NCBI GenBank assembly: GCA_963772445.1
Contig: CAVYXK010000016.1
Span: 983,216 to 1,047,215 of the forward strand
Direction of reading: 5' to 3'
DNA length: 64,000 nt
Origin: CAVYXK01 sp963772445
GTDB lineage: Bacteria > Pseudomonadota > Alphaproteobacteria > Acetobacterales > Acetobacteraceae
Shown here: positions 54,387 through 62,822 of the stretch, one piece after another
Numbering within the stretch: position 1 is the stretch's first letter
Layout: the number at the start of each line of letters is the position of its first letter
Notes under the pieces: generated by a model
Databases searched by the model: none
The model's input: the letters and a program-made list of their open reading frames with translations, nothing else
What the model was told of the DNA's origin: nothing
Position numbers and translations under genes: made by a program

Positions 54387-55436
54387 ATGGTGGGATCCGT
54401 AGGGCGGAAAAGCGCAGCGCATTCCGCCATGTGGTGGCGGAATGCGCTGCGCTTTTCCGCCCTACGCAATCCTGCGCTCGTGCTGGTCGCTCTGGTGATT
54501 CCACTGGGGGTGCCCAACGACTACGTGATGGGCGTGATCACGCGCATCTGCCTTTATTCCATCCTCGCCCTGGGGCTCAACATAGTGGTTGGCTTCGCGG
54601 GGCTGCTCGATCTCGGGTACGTCGCGTTTTTTGGTATCGGCTCATACACCTATGCATTCCTGGCTTCGCCGCAGTTCGGTGTGCATCTGCCGTTCCTGGT
54701 GGCACTCCCGATTGTCGTTGTGGTCGCTGCCATCTTCGGCGTGCTGATCGGCGGACCGACGCTCCGGCTGCGCGGCGACTACCTTGCGATCGTCACGCTC
54801 GGGTTCGGCGAGATCACCTATATCCTGCTGACCAATCTCGACCGCCCGATCAACATCACTGGTGGACCCTCCGGCATCATCAGCATCGATGCGCCGTCGT
54901 TCTTTGGCTATACGCTCAGGACCGACACACAGTACTACTACCTGTTCGTGGCGCTGATGGGCGTGGTGCTGCTCGCCTCGAAGCGGCTGAGGGAATCGCG
55001 CATCGGCTGGGCCTGGCAGGCGATCCGCGAAGATGAGCTGGCGGCGCAGGCGATGGGTGTGAACACCGTGCGGGCGAAGCTGCAAGCTTTCGCGACCGGC
55101 GCGGCGATCGCCGGGATCGGCGGCAGTCTTCTTGCTTCGTGGCAGCGCTCGGTGTTCCCCGACAATTTCCTGTTCACGGAATCCGTCAATATCCTGGCGA
55201 TGGTTATCCTGGGCGGTGTCGGCAATCTGTTGGGCGTGATCCTCGGCGCCACTGTGATCGTGGCAATGCCGGAAGTGTTCCGCGACTTTATTCTCTACCG
55301 GCTGTTTGCCTTCGGCATCCTGCTGATGGTCTTGATGATCTTCCGCCCCAATGGATTGCTGGCCTTCACCGCGCGGCCGCCGCGGATGGCCGAGGAAGCG
55401 GTAGCGGCGGCTGGGGGTGCATCTGCGGATTCCTGA
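54387..55436 (+). CDS. livM: Liv-type ABC transporter permease with a palindromic repeat inside its N-terminus
   Basis: ATG 54387 begins MVGSVGRKSAAHSAMWWRNA; residues 5-27 are encoded by a perfect 69-bp inverted repeat (54398-54466). The conserved permease follows: YSILALGLNIVVGFAGLLDL, GYVAFFGIGSYTYAFLA, GDYLAIVTLGFGEITYILLT, AIREDELAAQAMGVNTVRAK and NILAMVILGGVGNLLGVILG. The tail ends AEEAVAAAGGASADS. The repeat adds 23 codons without shifting the frame, so the protein may carry a foreign cytoplasmic N-terminal segment. Alternatively translation starts downstream of the repeat at a non-ATG codon. Confidence 0.88.
   Translation: MVGSVGRKSAAHSAMWWRNALRFSALRNPALVLVALVIPLGVPNDYVMGVITRICLYSILALGLNIVVGFAGLLDLGYVAFFGIGSYTYAFLASPQFGVHLPFLVALPIVVVVAAIFGVLIGGPTLRLRGDYLAIVTLGFGEITYILLTNLDRPINITGGPSGIISIDAPSFFGYTLRTDTQYYYLFVALMGVVLLASKRLRESRIGWAWQAIREDELAAQAMGVNTVRAKLQAFATGAAIAGIGGSLLASWQRSVFPDNFLFTESVNILAMVILGGVGNLLGVILGATVIVAMPEVFRDFILYRLFAFGILLMVLMIFRPNGLLAFTARPPRMAEEAVAAAGGASADS
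54398..54466. repeat. Perfect 31-bp inverted repeat with a 7-bp loop, in frame within livM
   Basis: The left arm (54398-54428) begins CGTAGGGCGGAAAAGCGCAG and the right arm (54436-54466) is its exact reverse complement, ending CTTTTCCGCCCTACG. The loop is ATGTGGT. The total of 69 bp equals 23 codons and contains no stop in the livM frame. The arm sequence resembles the GTAGGGCGGAAAAGCGC family of mobile hairpin repeats found between genes in many proteobacteria. Confidence 0.9.
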
Positions 55437-55483
55437 CCGACGCCGATTGGGGGATTCGAATCGGCTTGTCCGCCAGGAGAGAG

Positions 55484-56377
55484 CTAACCCGACGATGGAC
55501 GAAGCGCTGCATCGATCTCAGCCGCTGTCGGCATGGTGCCCTGGCTGCCGGGGCGGGTGCAGCAGAGCGCGGCGGCGGCATTGGCGCGGTGCAGCGCGGG
55601 CTCGAGCGGGACGCCGCGATCGAGCGCTGCCGCCAGCACGCCGGTGAAGCAGTCGCCGGCGCCGGTGGTATCGATCGCCTCTATCTTGCGGCCGGGGATG
55701 TTGATCGAGCCGTCTGTGCTTGCCGCTTCGGCGCCTTGCTCGCCCAACGTGCGAACCACCACGCTGCCGAGCACCTGGTGCAGGCTGGTTGCCTCGGCGC
55801 GTGAGCCCAGACGCGATGCCAGCCACGCCGCCTCGGCTTCATTCAGCACCAGCACATCAATCGCCCGCAGCGCATCGGGATCGAGCGGCGCGGCCGGGGC
55901 GAGATTGAGCACGATCCGCGCGCCACGGGCGCGAGCGCGACGGATCAGGGCGGCGTTCTCGGTCGCCGGCACTTCCATTTGCAACAACAGGGTAGTCGCC
56001 GAGCTCAGCAGTGCGCCTTCCACCTGATCGGAGCGGACCGCGAGATTGGCCCCCGAGCCGACGCCGATCACGTTGCGCCCTTCGCCATCGACGAAGATGC
56101 CGGCGCAGCCCGTCGGGTTGTCAGTGCCAATCACGCGCGACAGGTCGATCGCCGCCTGGCGTAGCAGCACGAGCGCGCCGTCGGCGAGTGCGTCCCGCCC
56201 CACCGCGCCCGCCATGACGACCCGCCGGCCGTCGCGCACCGCGGCAAGCGCCTGGTTGGCTCCCTTGCCGCCCGGCTCGATGCGGACTGACGGTGCGAGG
56301 ATGGTCTCGCCAGGCGAGGGCAGTGACGGCAGCGGAAAGATCAGGTCGAGGTTGATCGAGCCGAAGACGAGAATCAC
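55484..56377 (-). CDS. rbsK: Ribokinase
   Basis: The 297-residue PfkB-family kinase starts MILVFGSINLDLIFPLPSLP and has GGKGANQALAAVRDGRRVVM (sugar site), VLLQMEVPATENAAL and the C-terminal anion-hole signature IDTTGAGDCFTGVLAAAL with the catalytic aspartate near residue 250. It phosphorylates ribose at O5. It is convergent with livM and has no ribose transporter beside it. Other pentoses are possible substrates. Confidence 0.9.
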   Translation of the reverse strand: MILVFGSINLDLIFPLPSLPSPGETILAPSVRIEPGGKGANQALAAVRDGRRVVMAGAVGRDALADGALVLLRQAAIDLSRVIGTDNPTGCAGIFVDGEGRNVIGVGSGANLAVRSDQVEGALLSSATTLLLQMEVPATENAALIRRARARGARIVLNLAPAAPLDPDALRAIDVLVLNEAEAAWLASRLGSRAEATSLHQVLGSVVVRTLGEQGAEAASTDGSINIPGRKIEAIDTTGAGDCFTGVLAAALDRGVPLEPALHRANAAAALCCTRPGSQGTMPTAAEIDAALRPSSG

Positions 56378-56415
56378 CTGTCGATAGCTAATTCTCGAGA
56401 GTGCCGAGTTCTGGG

Positions 56416-56799
56416 TTACTTCCTGGCGGCCTGTGACTTGCGCTCGTAGTCGTCAAGCCACTGCTCGGTGAGCCGGTCGAGCTCCTCGAGCTGGCGTTCG
56501 GAGTAGGATTCCGGCGCAAAGCCCTCGAGCCACCCGACCACGTGAGTTTCGATCAAGTCGCGCGGCACGTCCGGATGCTCGGCATGGATGCGTTCTGCCG
56601 ACTGCTCGATCGACAGCCGTTTCCCGTCGTCCCAGACGATCTTGCGCCGTCTGGGGTCAACGTCGGCATTATCCAGTGCGGCGAAGACCAGATCGAGCGC
56701 GTAGACCGAGTGTTCCCCCTCGGACGAGCCCATCCATTCGAGGAAGGCCTCAGTGAACGGGTTGTTCTCGAAGGGGTGTTTTGCGCGTCGCTTGCCCAT
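56416..56799 (-). CDS. Hypothetical acidic protein
   Basis: The 127-residue protein starts MGKRRAKHPFENNPFTEAFL and has a mainly helical, acidic body (IVWDDGKRLSIEQSAERIHA; PESYSERQLEELDRLTEQWL). No enzymatic motif, signal or membrane segment is visible. It lies 22 bases downstream of the DUF6788-like gene on the same strand, so the two may be cotranscribed. I do not recognise its family. Confidence 0.6.
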   Translation of the reverse strand: MGKRRAKHPFENNPFTEAFLEWMGSSEGEHSVYALDLVFAALDNADVDPRRRKIVWDDGKRLSIEQSAERIHAEHPDVPRDLIETHVVGWLEGFAPESYSERQLEELDRLTEQWLDDYERKSQAARK

Positions 56800-56821
56800 C
56801 GGATGAGGATAGCACCGCAGG

Positions 56822-57139
56822 TCATTGCCGTCGCGAGGCTCGCTTCATCATCAAGCGGCTCTGCTCGATGCTCAAGGCGATCCACTGGGCGGTGAGCGCC
56901 TTGAAGCGCTTATAGTTGCGGATCTCACGCCGCACCTTGGGCAGATAGTCGCGCGGAACATATTCGGTCCGGCTCCTCATCTGCCGCGTGTAGCTGAGCT
57001 GGTAGTAGGCCCCCCTCTGGTTCTCAGGATCTTTGTATTGGCGGGTGAGCGACCCGGGCCGCATGTCCTCAATGCCGGCCAGCTGCGCCTTGACGCTTCT
57101 GATGCGCTTCTTGATCACTTCCAGGCGTTTGTTTATCAT
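56822..57139 (-). CDS. DUF6788-like small basic protein
   Basis: The 105-residue basic, coiled-coil-like protein begins MINKRLEVIKKRIRSVKAQL and contains LTRQYKDPENQRGAYYQLSY, matching my memory of the DUF6788 family (function unknown, often beside transposases). It is divergent from a DDE transposase gene 50 bases away, with a palindrome between them. It may be a passenger or regulator of that element. Family assignment is from memory, hence moderate confidence. Confidence 0.6.
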   Translation of the reverse strand: MINKRLEVIKKRIRSVKAQLAGIEDMRPGSLTRQYKDPENQRGAYYQLSYTRQMRSRTEYVPRDYLPKVRREIRNYKRFKALTAQWIALSIEQSRLMMKRASRRQ

Positions 57140-57141
57140 GG

Positions 57142-57163
57142 GTATAGCATATTAGTGCTATAC
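57142..57163. promoter_or_regulatory. Palindrome GTATAGCA-N6-TGCTATAC, putative operator
   Basis: A perfect 8-bp dyad separated by six bases (tattag) lies 3 bases upstream of the DUF6788-like start and 29 bases upstream of the divergent transposase start. It is AT-rich compared with the surroundings. Position and symmetry suggest a repressor site controlling one or both genes. Confidence 0.45.
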
Positions 57164-57191
57164 AGCATTGTCAATAGCAACGAGGGACCCG

Positions 57192-57602
57192 ATGCCGCTG
57201 TGGATGCCCTGGTGGAATGCAATTTGGCTGCTGCGTCCGGCGTTCTCGCGCCTGCGCACCTTCCTGTGGTTCGCCACCGCCGTGGCAGGCTTCACGGTGC
57301 GGACGGAACTGCTGGGCGTAACCAGCCTCGTGCGGGCGCTGAAGCTCGAAGCCCGCTTCTACAACAAACTCGTCGATCACTTTCACAGCCCCGCCGTGAA
57401 GCTCGATCGGCTCGCGGCGCTGTGGACCCAGGTGGTGCTGCGGCTATTCCCGCAGCCACTGCGCATCAAGGGAAGGTGTGTCGTGGTCGGCGACGGCATC
57501 AAGATCCCCAAGCGCGGTCGCAAGATGCCGGCGGTCAAGCTCCTGCATCAGCAGTCCGAGTCGAACACCAAGCCCGAATACATCCTGGGACACTCCCTCC
57601 AG
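57192..57602 (+). pseudogene. DDE transposase, N-terminal part (split by the IS91-like element)
   Basis: ATG 57192 begins MPLWMPWWNAIWLLRPAFSR and includes RIKGRCVVVGDGIKIPKRGR, which contains the first catalytic aspartate, and NTKPEYILGHSLQ. The reading stops at an artificial TAA where the inserted element starts. The remainder continues at 60653. I do not assign the IS family; it has the plan of large single-ORF DDE transposases. Confidence 0.75.
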
Positions 57603-58170
57603 TAATCACCAGCAAACCATAATGCGCAGGTCCGCTGGATCAAGCTCTGCGTTTCGCGTCAATAGGCCGAAGTGTACTCAATCTACTGCGCATTATTTAG
57701 GGCGTGGCATCATTGGTTGTTGATCCGGACCAACCATGGAGCTTCGTATGCCACATGATTCAAATGCCCTAATCGCCGGAGCGCCAGGCGCTTCCTTTCC
57801 CATCTGGCGGTGAGGAAGATTGCCGTCGAGGCCGTAACGCCGGCCGATGTCTCGGATCAGGCAAACGGCCATCGTGGCGGCAAGACCACAGTGTTCTAGC
57901 CTGGCTCGACACCCTTTAAGGTCGGCATGATAATGTGAAGGAAATCGCCGGCTATCGCAGCGAAGTGCGGAGAGAATGGCGCTCCTTCACATTATCGCCA
58001 CCTCGCGATTACTGGAGTAGGACTAACCCGCTACGCGGGAGTTGATAAGCTGCAATCAATGAGGTGGTGCGACCAGTGGCGGCCAAGTCGCCATCTTCGA
58101 ACAACTCCATTTGCGACAGCATGAACCCGGCGCCCATCGGGGGCGCTGTCTGTCACAATGGAGGCTTCTT

Positions 58171-58995
58171 ATGACCCCTCTCCGCCAGCGAATGCTCGAG
58201 GATATGCAGATCAGGAATCTGTCGCCTCATACCCAAGCTTCGTACGTCCAGCAGGTCTCTCAATTTGCTCGGCATTTCAGCAAATCACCTGCGGAACTCG
58301 GCCCCGAGGATATCCGCACATATCAAGTCTATCTTACCAATGAGAGGAAGCTTGCGCCGGAGTCGGTACTGATCGCCGTCTCTGCCATCCGCTTCCTTTA
58401 CAAAGTAACTCTCAAAAAGGATTGGGCCTTCGAGGAGGCTATCCCGACCTGCAAGAAGCCGCAAAAATTGCCAACGATCCTCAGTCCCGCCGAGGTACTG
58501 CAACTGCTCGCCTGTGTGCGGACCATCAAACAGCGCGCGATCCTAACCACCTGCTACGCAGCTGGCCTACGCGTCTCCGAAGCCGTCCACCTAAAGCCCA
58601 CTGCAATCGACAGCCAAAGGATGGTTATCCGTGTGGAACAGGGTAAAGGGCAGAAGGACCGCTATGTGATGCTGTCGGCCAAGCTGCTCGAAACACTCCG
58701 CAGCTGTTGGCGTGCCGTGCGGCCGCAGGAATGGCTATTCCCGGGCGATCATCCGGGGCGCCCGATCACTTCGTCAGCCGTGGAGCTGGCGTGCAAGTTA
58801 GCTCGCCGCAGCGCCGGAATTACTAAGCCTGTCACGCCGCATTCCCTGAGGCACGCCTTCGCCGTACACCTTCTCGAATCGGGCACCGATGTCCGTACGA
58901 TCCAGCTTCTGCTCGGACACCGTAGCCTAGCCACGACAGCCCGCTATTTGCGAATTGCCACGAGCAAAGTCTGCTCGAACGTCCAGTCCGCTTGA
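58171..58995 (+). CDS. Tyrosine recombinase of the IS91-like element (copy 2)
   Basis: ATG 58171 follows a gagg ribosome site and opens 274 residues: a SAM-like N-terminal domain (MLEDMQIRNLSPHTQASYVQ), TTCYAAGLRVSEAVHLKP with the first arginine, KDRYVMLSAK, HSLRHAFAVHLLESGTDVRT with H-x-x-R, and LLGHRSLATTARYLRIATSK with histidine and nucleophilic tyrosine. All catalytic residues are present. It is related to, but diverged from, the copy at 10.5 kb. Confidence 0.92.
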   Translation: MTPLRQRMLEDMQIRNLSPHTQASYVQQVSQFARHFSKSPAELGPEDIRTYQVYLTNERKLAPESVLIAVSAIRFLYKVTLKKDWAFEEAIPTCKKPQKLPTILSPAEVLQLLACVRTIKQRAILTTCYAAGLRVSEAVHLKPTAIDSQRMVIRVEQGKGQKDRYVMLSAKLLETLRSCWRAVRPQEWLFPGDHPGRPITSSAVELACKLARRSAGITKPVTPHSLRHAFAVHLLESGTDVRTIQLLLGHRSLATTARYLRIATSKVCSNVQSA

Positions 58996-59064
58996 CCTCC
59001 TACCACAGCCGATAGTCGTCCCGCCAAAGCCAGCCCTGCCTGAGCACTTCTAGACGCCGGCCCC

Positions 59065-60265
59065 ATGCCGGCCGGGTCCTTAGAAGTGGCGGACGTGTTC
59101 CGCCGGTACGGCCAAGCTTACCGTCAACAGCGTGGCGCTTCGCTCTCGACGGCGCAGCGCCGCGCTATGACCGCGATCGAACTCTGCCGCACCTCCGCTC
59201 TTGGTGGACATGTTGAGCGGTGCGATAGCTGTGGCCATCAACGTGTTTGGTACAACAGTTGCCGGTCGAAGGTGTTGCCCAGCATGTCAATCGCTCGCAC
59301 GCGCCCAGTGGCTGGAGGATCGTCAGACAGAACTCCTCGACACCGAATACTTCCACGTCGTCTTCACCGTTCCCCAGGAGATTGCCGCCATCGCCTACCA
59401 GAATAAAGCAGAGGTCTACGACATCCTCTTCCGCGCGGCAGCCGAGACCCTTCGAACAATCGCCGCTGACCCCGCGCACCTGGGGGCGGACATAGGTTTC
59501 TTCGGTGTCCTGCATAGTTGGGGTCAAAATTTGCTGTTTCATCCGCACATTCATTTCGTCGTCCCAGGCGGTGGTATCTCGCTAGACGGAACACGCTGGG
59601 TCGCCTGCCGGCCGGGCTTCTTCCTTCCGGTCCGCGTCCTGTCGCGTCTTTTTCGCCGGCTGTTCCTGCGCCATCTGGAGGACGCATACCTCGTCGGCAG
59701 ACTGAAGTTCTTCTCCTCCCTCCAGCACCTCAGTGAGCGCGCTGCCTTCCAGCGGCATTTGGCACCTGTCCGGACCGCCGAATGGGTCGTCTATGCCAAG
59801 AAGCCATTCGCAGGACCGCAGCAAGTCTTAGACTACGTGGGACGCTATACCCATCGCATCGCCATATCCAATAATCGCCTGCTCTCGATCGACGACGGCA
59901 AGATCCGCTTCCGCTGGAAAGACTACCGAAACCGCAACCACCTCGGCACGATGACCCTCGCTGCCGAGGAGTTTATCCGCCGGTTCTTGCTTCATGTCCC
60001 GCCTGAAGGCTTTCAGCGCATCCGCTACTACGGCTTCCTCTGCAACCGCTATCGGGAGCAGAAGCTGAGGCGTTGCCGCGAGCTACTCGGGATGGTGACA
60101 GAAACGCCCCCGGCCAGTGAACAATCCGATGATTACCGCGATCACTATGAGGCTGTCGTGGGTGTTTCCCTCAAGGAATGCCCCGTTTGCCACCATGGAC
60201 ATATGGTCCTTGTTGAAGTCATTCCAAAACCTTCCGCTCATCGGCCTTGTTGGGACTCGTCATGA
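59065..60265 (+). CDS. IS91-family transposase (copy 2), one frameshift
   Basis: The gene starts near 59065 (MPAGSLEVADVFRRYGQAYR) with the zinc finger CDSCGHQRVWYNSC. One extra A near 59270 shifts the frame, and the rest continues as CCPACQSLARAQWLEDRQTE. The HUH motif HPHIHFVVPGGG and the Y1 motif YVGRYTHRIAISNNR are intact, as is the C-terminal zinc-binding CPVCHHGHMV. A rolling-circle transposase of about 400 residues would be encoded if the indel were repaired. Confidence 0.88.
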
Positions 60266-60646
60266 TACCGCACCCCACACTCGGACAGCATGCTCAGCAA
60301 CTCGACCCCTCGAGCCATGCGCGCGTTGCCGCCGTACTGGCACTCAAGGGCCAATTCGGGGCGTCAACCTCCATCGCGAGACTCCTGCACCTCCATCAGG
60401 TTCTCTGTTCCGTAGCATTTGTCGGCCACATTGCTTCGCCGCCGCCGGGACGCAGCGTCCCATCACGCTGATGGCGCCATTCAATGCCCATAGGCTGATT
60501 CGCCTGTTGGCGACAGGGTGCAGGCGGGTTAGTCCAATCCGTTTTTAGCTCACCGGCGCGGCCCCGAAATTGGCCACCCTCTCGTCAGCCATGTGCGCCG
60601 CGCCGCCAAGCTAAAAACGCTCTGCATAATGGCGACCTCGCCATTA
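60266..60646. other. Right end of the IS91-like element
   Basis: No gene. CCGTTTTTAGCTCACCGGCG (about 60538-60560) is an imperfect inverted repeat of the stretch ending AAGCTAAAAACGC (about 60600-60621), and the element finishes with a 20-bp palindrome (60627-60646). These are the kinds of hairpins used as ter or ori sites by rolling-circle elements. Confidence 0.5.
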
Positions 60647-60652
60647 CTCCAG

Positions 60653-61593
60653 GCTGTGAGCGTCCTCGTTCAGGCCGCCGCCAGCGTCTTCGCCGTGCCG
60701 CTCGCCATGCAAATCCACGAAGGGTTGGTGTGGTCCAATCGGGATAAGCGCACCCTGCTCGACAAGATGCTTGCGCTCCTTGGCATCGTCGCCATCGCAG
60801 AACCCTTCTATTCGTCGCCGACGCCTACTATGCCGCGCGCAAGATCGTCACCGGCCTGCTCGAGGAGAACAACCACCTGGTCACGCGGGTGAAGTCCAAC
60901 GCCGTCGCCTACACTGCGCACCAGCAGCGCGGCCCGCGGAAGAGAGGTCGGCCCAGGGTCTATGGCAGCAAGGTCAAGCTCAAATCCCTGCTGGAGGACC
61001 CCAAGGGCTTCCAACAGGCCGAAAGTCCCGTCTACGGCGAGCACCAGGTGATCATCCAGTATCGGGTCCGCGACCTGCTATGGCGCCCGGCCGGTCAACT
61101 CGTGCGTTTCGTGGCGGTAATTCATCCCGCAAGGGGCTCGTGCCTCCTGATGTGCACCGACACCTCCTTGGAGGCTATCGAGATCATTCGCCTCTACGGC
61201 CTGCGCTTCAAGATCGAGCACACGTTCAAGCAGGCGGTGCGGCTGATCGGTTCGTTTACCTACCACTTCTGGATGTCCGCCATGAAGCCGCTGCGCCGCC
61301 GCAGTGGCAATCAACATCTCCATCGTAAGTCGCTGGAATACCGCAACGCCGTCAAACGCAAGCTCCACGCCTACCACGTCTTCATCCAGGCGGGTGTCGT
61401 CTGCCAGGGATTACTTCAGTATCTGGCCGTCGCCTTCGTCTGGAATTCCTTCGGCTCCTGGCTGCGCACCATTCGGCCCGGCATCCCGCCCTCGGAGCTG
61501 GTCGTGGCCAATGCCCTGCGCCAGAGCCTGCCGGAATTTCTCTTGAATGCCGCCCCGAGCCTCAAACATCCCCTCATTTTCTGTAAGACATAA
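60653..61593 (+). pseudogene. DDE transposase, C-terminal part (frameshifted)
   Basis: Continues the gene at 57192 with AVSVLVQAAASVFAVPLAMQ and WSNRDKRTLLDKMLALLGIV. One missing T near 60812 shifts the frame, then FVADAYYAARKIVTGLLEEN, VKSNAVAYTAHQQRGPRKRG, YGLRFKIEHTFKQAVRLIGS and a C-terminal tail to TAA at 61593. The conserved D in FVADAYYA and E in KIEHTFKQ complete the DDE set. Broken both by the insertion and by the indel. Confidence 0.8.
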
Positions 61594-61733
61594 AAGAATC
61601 GGGCAGCCATAGGGGCAATTCCGAAAAATCGTGAAACCGCCGCGGATGATGGATCCTTGCGAAGTCGCGGAAGCGATTCCCCGCGCCCTGCAGACCAGCG
61701 AGTCTGCCTCCCAATGCCAATTCGGGAGGTACT

Positions 61734-61970
61734 ATGGTCATCAGGGAGCGCTTCTCCTACCAAGGAATTCGCGACGTTCTGGGCGGCTTGCTGGAGCAGG
61801 ACCTTCACGCGAAACGTGTCAATTCTCTCTGTGACGCCACGCTTGGCGTGTTGCACAGCGGCTCCCTGGCGATCTGTGCCATCGGCCAAGGCCTCGCCGC
61901 CGCGCGTAGTTTGAAGCCCAAGCATGCGATCAAGCAGGTCGACCGACTGCTCTCCAAGACACGGACATAA
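61734..61970 (+). pseudogene. IS4-family transposase N-terminal fragment
   Basis: The frame MVIRERFSYQGIRDVLGGLL, then SLCDATLGVLHSGSLAICAI, GQGLAAARSLKPKHAIKQVD and RLLSKTRT matches the N-terminal DNA-binding domain of an IS4-group transposase (different from the IS50-like one at 34.6 kb). It ends at 61970, where module 2 of the serine recombinase elements begins; the catalytic part is not seen in the window. Confidence 0.65.
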
Positions 61971-61980
61971 TGCTGGATAT

Positions 61981-62427
61981 CGGGTCCGTGAAGCGACAAT
62001 ACACTACCGCTTCCATCCTTACGCGGGCCTGACCCTCATCATTGCCGGAAGGAATGTTCATCGTGGCTTCGAGGTTTTAATTGTCCGCCAGCCGGACGGC
62101 ACCGTCGGGCATATCCCGGAATGGATGACGCGACCTGAGGCAGCAGCTCTCAACCTGCGCGACCCTCCGACCATCCCGGTGCAGTGCTTGCGTGATCTAC
62201 GTGACATGCTTGATGGCCTTCTAGGCTTGTTCCCTGACAACTCGATCAGCGGAGGGAGCCATGCGCCGACGATGCAGTCACGTCCAACCGGATCTGTTTC
62301 ACCTGAGCCCACCCGAGCCGCGGCTGCGCCCAGAGAAGTCCATAGAAGTCCTTCCTTTGGTACAGGACCTGCTGCGGGAGATCCTGTCCGGCTTGACCGC
62401 CGACGCGGCCGACATGGAGGGCGGTGA
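61981..62427 (+). CDS. Small IPxWM-type companion protein (module 2)
   Basis: The frame reads REATIHYRFHPYAGLTLIIA, then FEVLIVRQPDGTVGHIPEWM, then TRPEAAALNLRDPP and CLRDLRDMLDGLLGLFPDNS. It is homologous in pattern to the module 1 protein at 14.1-14.4 kb. No clear start codon lies at the head of the similarity; an ATG at 61924 lies inside the IS4 fragment. The frame stays open over the next small gene and ends with TGA overlapping the recombinase ATG (TGATG), though the last ~50 residues have low-quality composition. Function unknown. Confidence 0.5.
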   Translation, partial: RVREATIHYRFHPYAGLTLIIAGRNVHRGFEVLIVRQPDGTVGHIPEWMTRPEAAALNLRDPPTIPVQCLRDLRDMLDGLLGLFPDNSISGGSHAPTMQSRPTGSVSPEPTRAAAAPREVHRSPSFGTGPAAGDPVRLDRRRGRHGGR

Positions 62428-62434
62428 TGAGTAA
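62261..62434 (+). CDS. Small companion protein of the serine recombinase (module 2), 57 aa
   Basis: ATG 62261 follows a good ribosome site (ggaggg). The product MRRRCSHVQPDLFHLSPPEP continues with EKSIEVLPLVQDLLREILSG and ends ADAADMEGGDE. Its TAA (62432-62434) overlaps the recombinase start (ATGAGTAA), indicating translational coupling. The position equals that of the small proteins in modules 1 and 3. It is short and entirely nested within the open frame of the upstream companion. Confidence 0.6.
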   Translation: MRRRCSHVQPDLFHLSPPEPRLRPEKSIEVLPLVQDLLREILSGLTADAADMEGGDE

Positions 62435-62822
62435 GATCACGCCCGACCATCTTGCCCGGTCCGCCTACGTCTACATCCGCCAGTCGAGTATCGATCAAGT
62501 TCATCGGAACCAGGAAAGTCGGCGGCGACAGTATGGCCTGGCCGAGCGCGCCCGGCAGTTGGGTTGGACCGATGTCGTGGTGGTTGATGACGACCTTGGC
62601 GTATCAGGCTCCGGCGTTAGTCGACCCGGTTTCGAGCGACTGCTGGTGGCGATTTGTGAGGGCCAAGTCGGCGCCGTGCTATCCATCGAAGCCTCGCGGC
62701 TTGCCCGCAACGGCCGGGATTGGCATACACTGCTAGAGTTTTGTGCCGTGATCGGCTGTCTCATCATAGATGAGGATGGCGTTTACGACGCGCGTCTTCC
62801 CAACGACCGGCTATTGCTGGTA
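62427..62822 (+). pseudogene. Large serine recombinase, N-terminal fragment (module 2)
   Basis: ATG 62427 opens MSKITPDHLARSAYVYIRQS with the nucleophilic serine, then VVVDDDLGVSGSGVSRPGFE and IEASRLARNGRDWHTLLEFC. The reading is cut at NDRLLL by an IS630-type element that inserted at a TA dinucleotide. The literal frame adds VPQVSHTAG from the IS and stops. Only the catalytic domain remains, without the recombinase and zinc-ribbon domains. Confidence 0.88.

Larger units (their letters stand above)
57603..60646 (+). mobile_element. IS91-like element, copy 2, with an extra left-end segment
   Basis: The insertion splits the DDE transposase; CTCCAG flanks both junctions (57597-57602 and 60647-60652). 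The left 410 bp (57603-58015) hold no gene but have two inverted repeats: CTCCAGTAATC (57597) against GATTACTGGAG (58007), and GATAATGTGAAGGA (57929) against TCCTTCACATTATC (57983). From 58019 the hairpin ACTAACCCGC..GCGGGAGT marks the same end as in copy 1. Two genes follow. The right end is the palindrome TAATGGCGACCTCGCCATTA (60627-60646). The left segment may be a remnant of a further element. Confidence 0.6.

Noticed and set aside
53430..55436. A single 668-residue LivH-LivM fusion permease
   Set aside because: The fusion arises because one extra A near 54252 shifts livH out of frame; the native LivH ending and stop are visible in the next frame and livM has its own ATG.
57928..57996. 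Possible CRISPR-like or toxin-antitoxin locus in the gene-free 57.6-58.1 kb segment
   Set aside because: Only two inverted repeats are present, with no regularly spaced direct repeats and no small coding pair; it looks like element ends.
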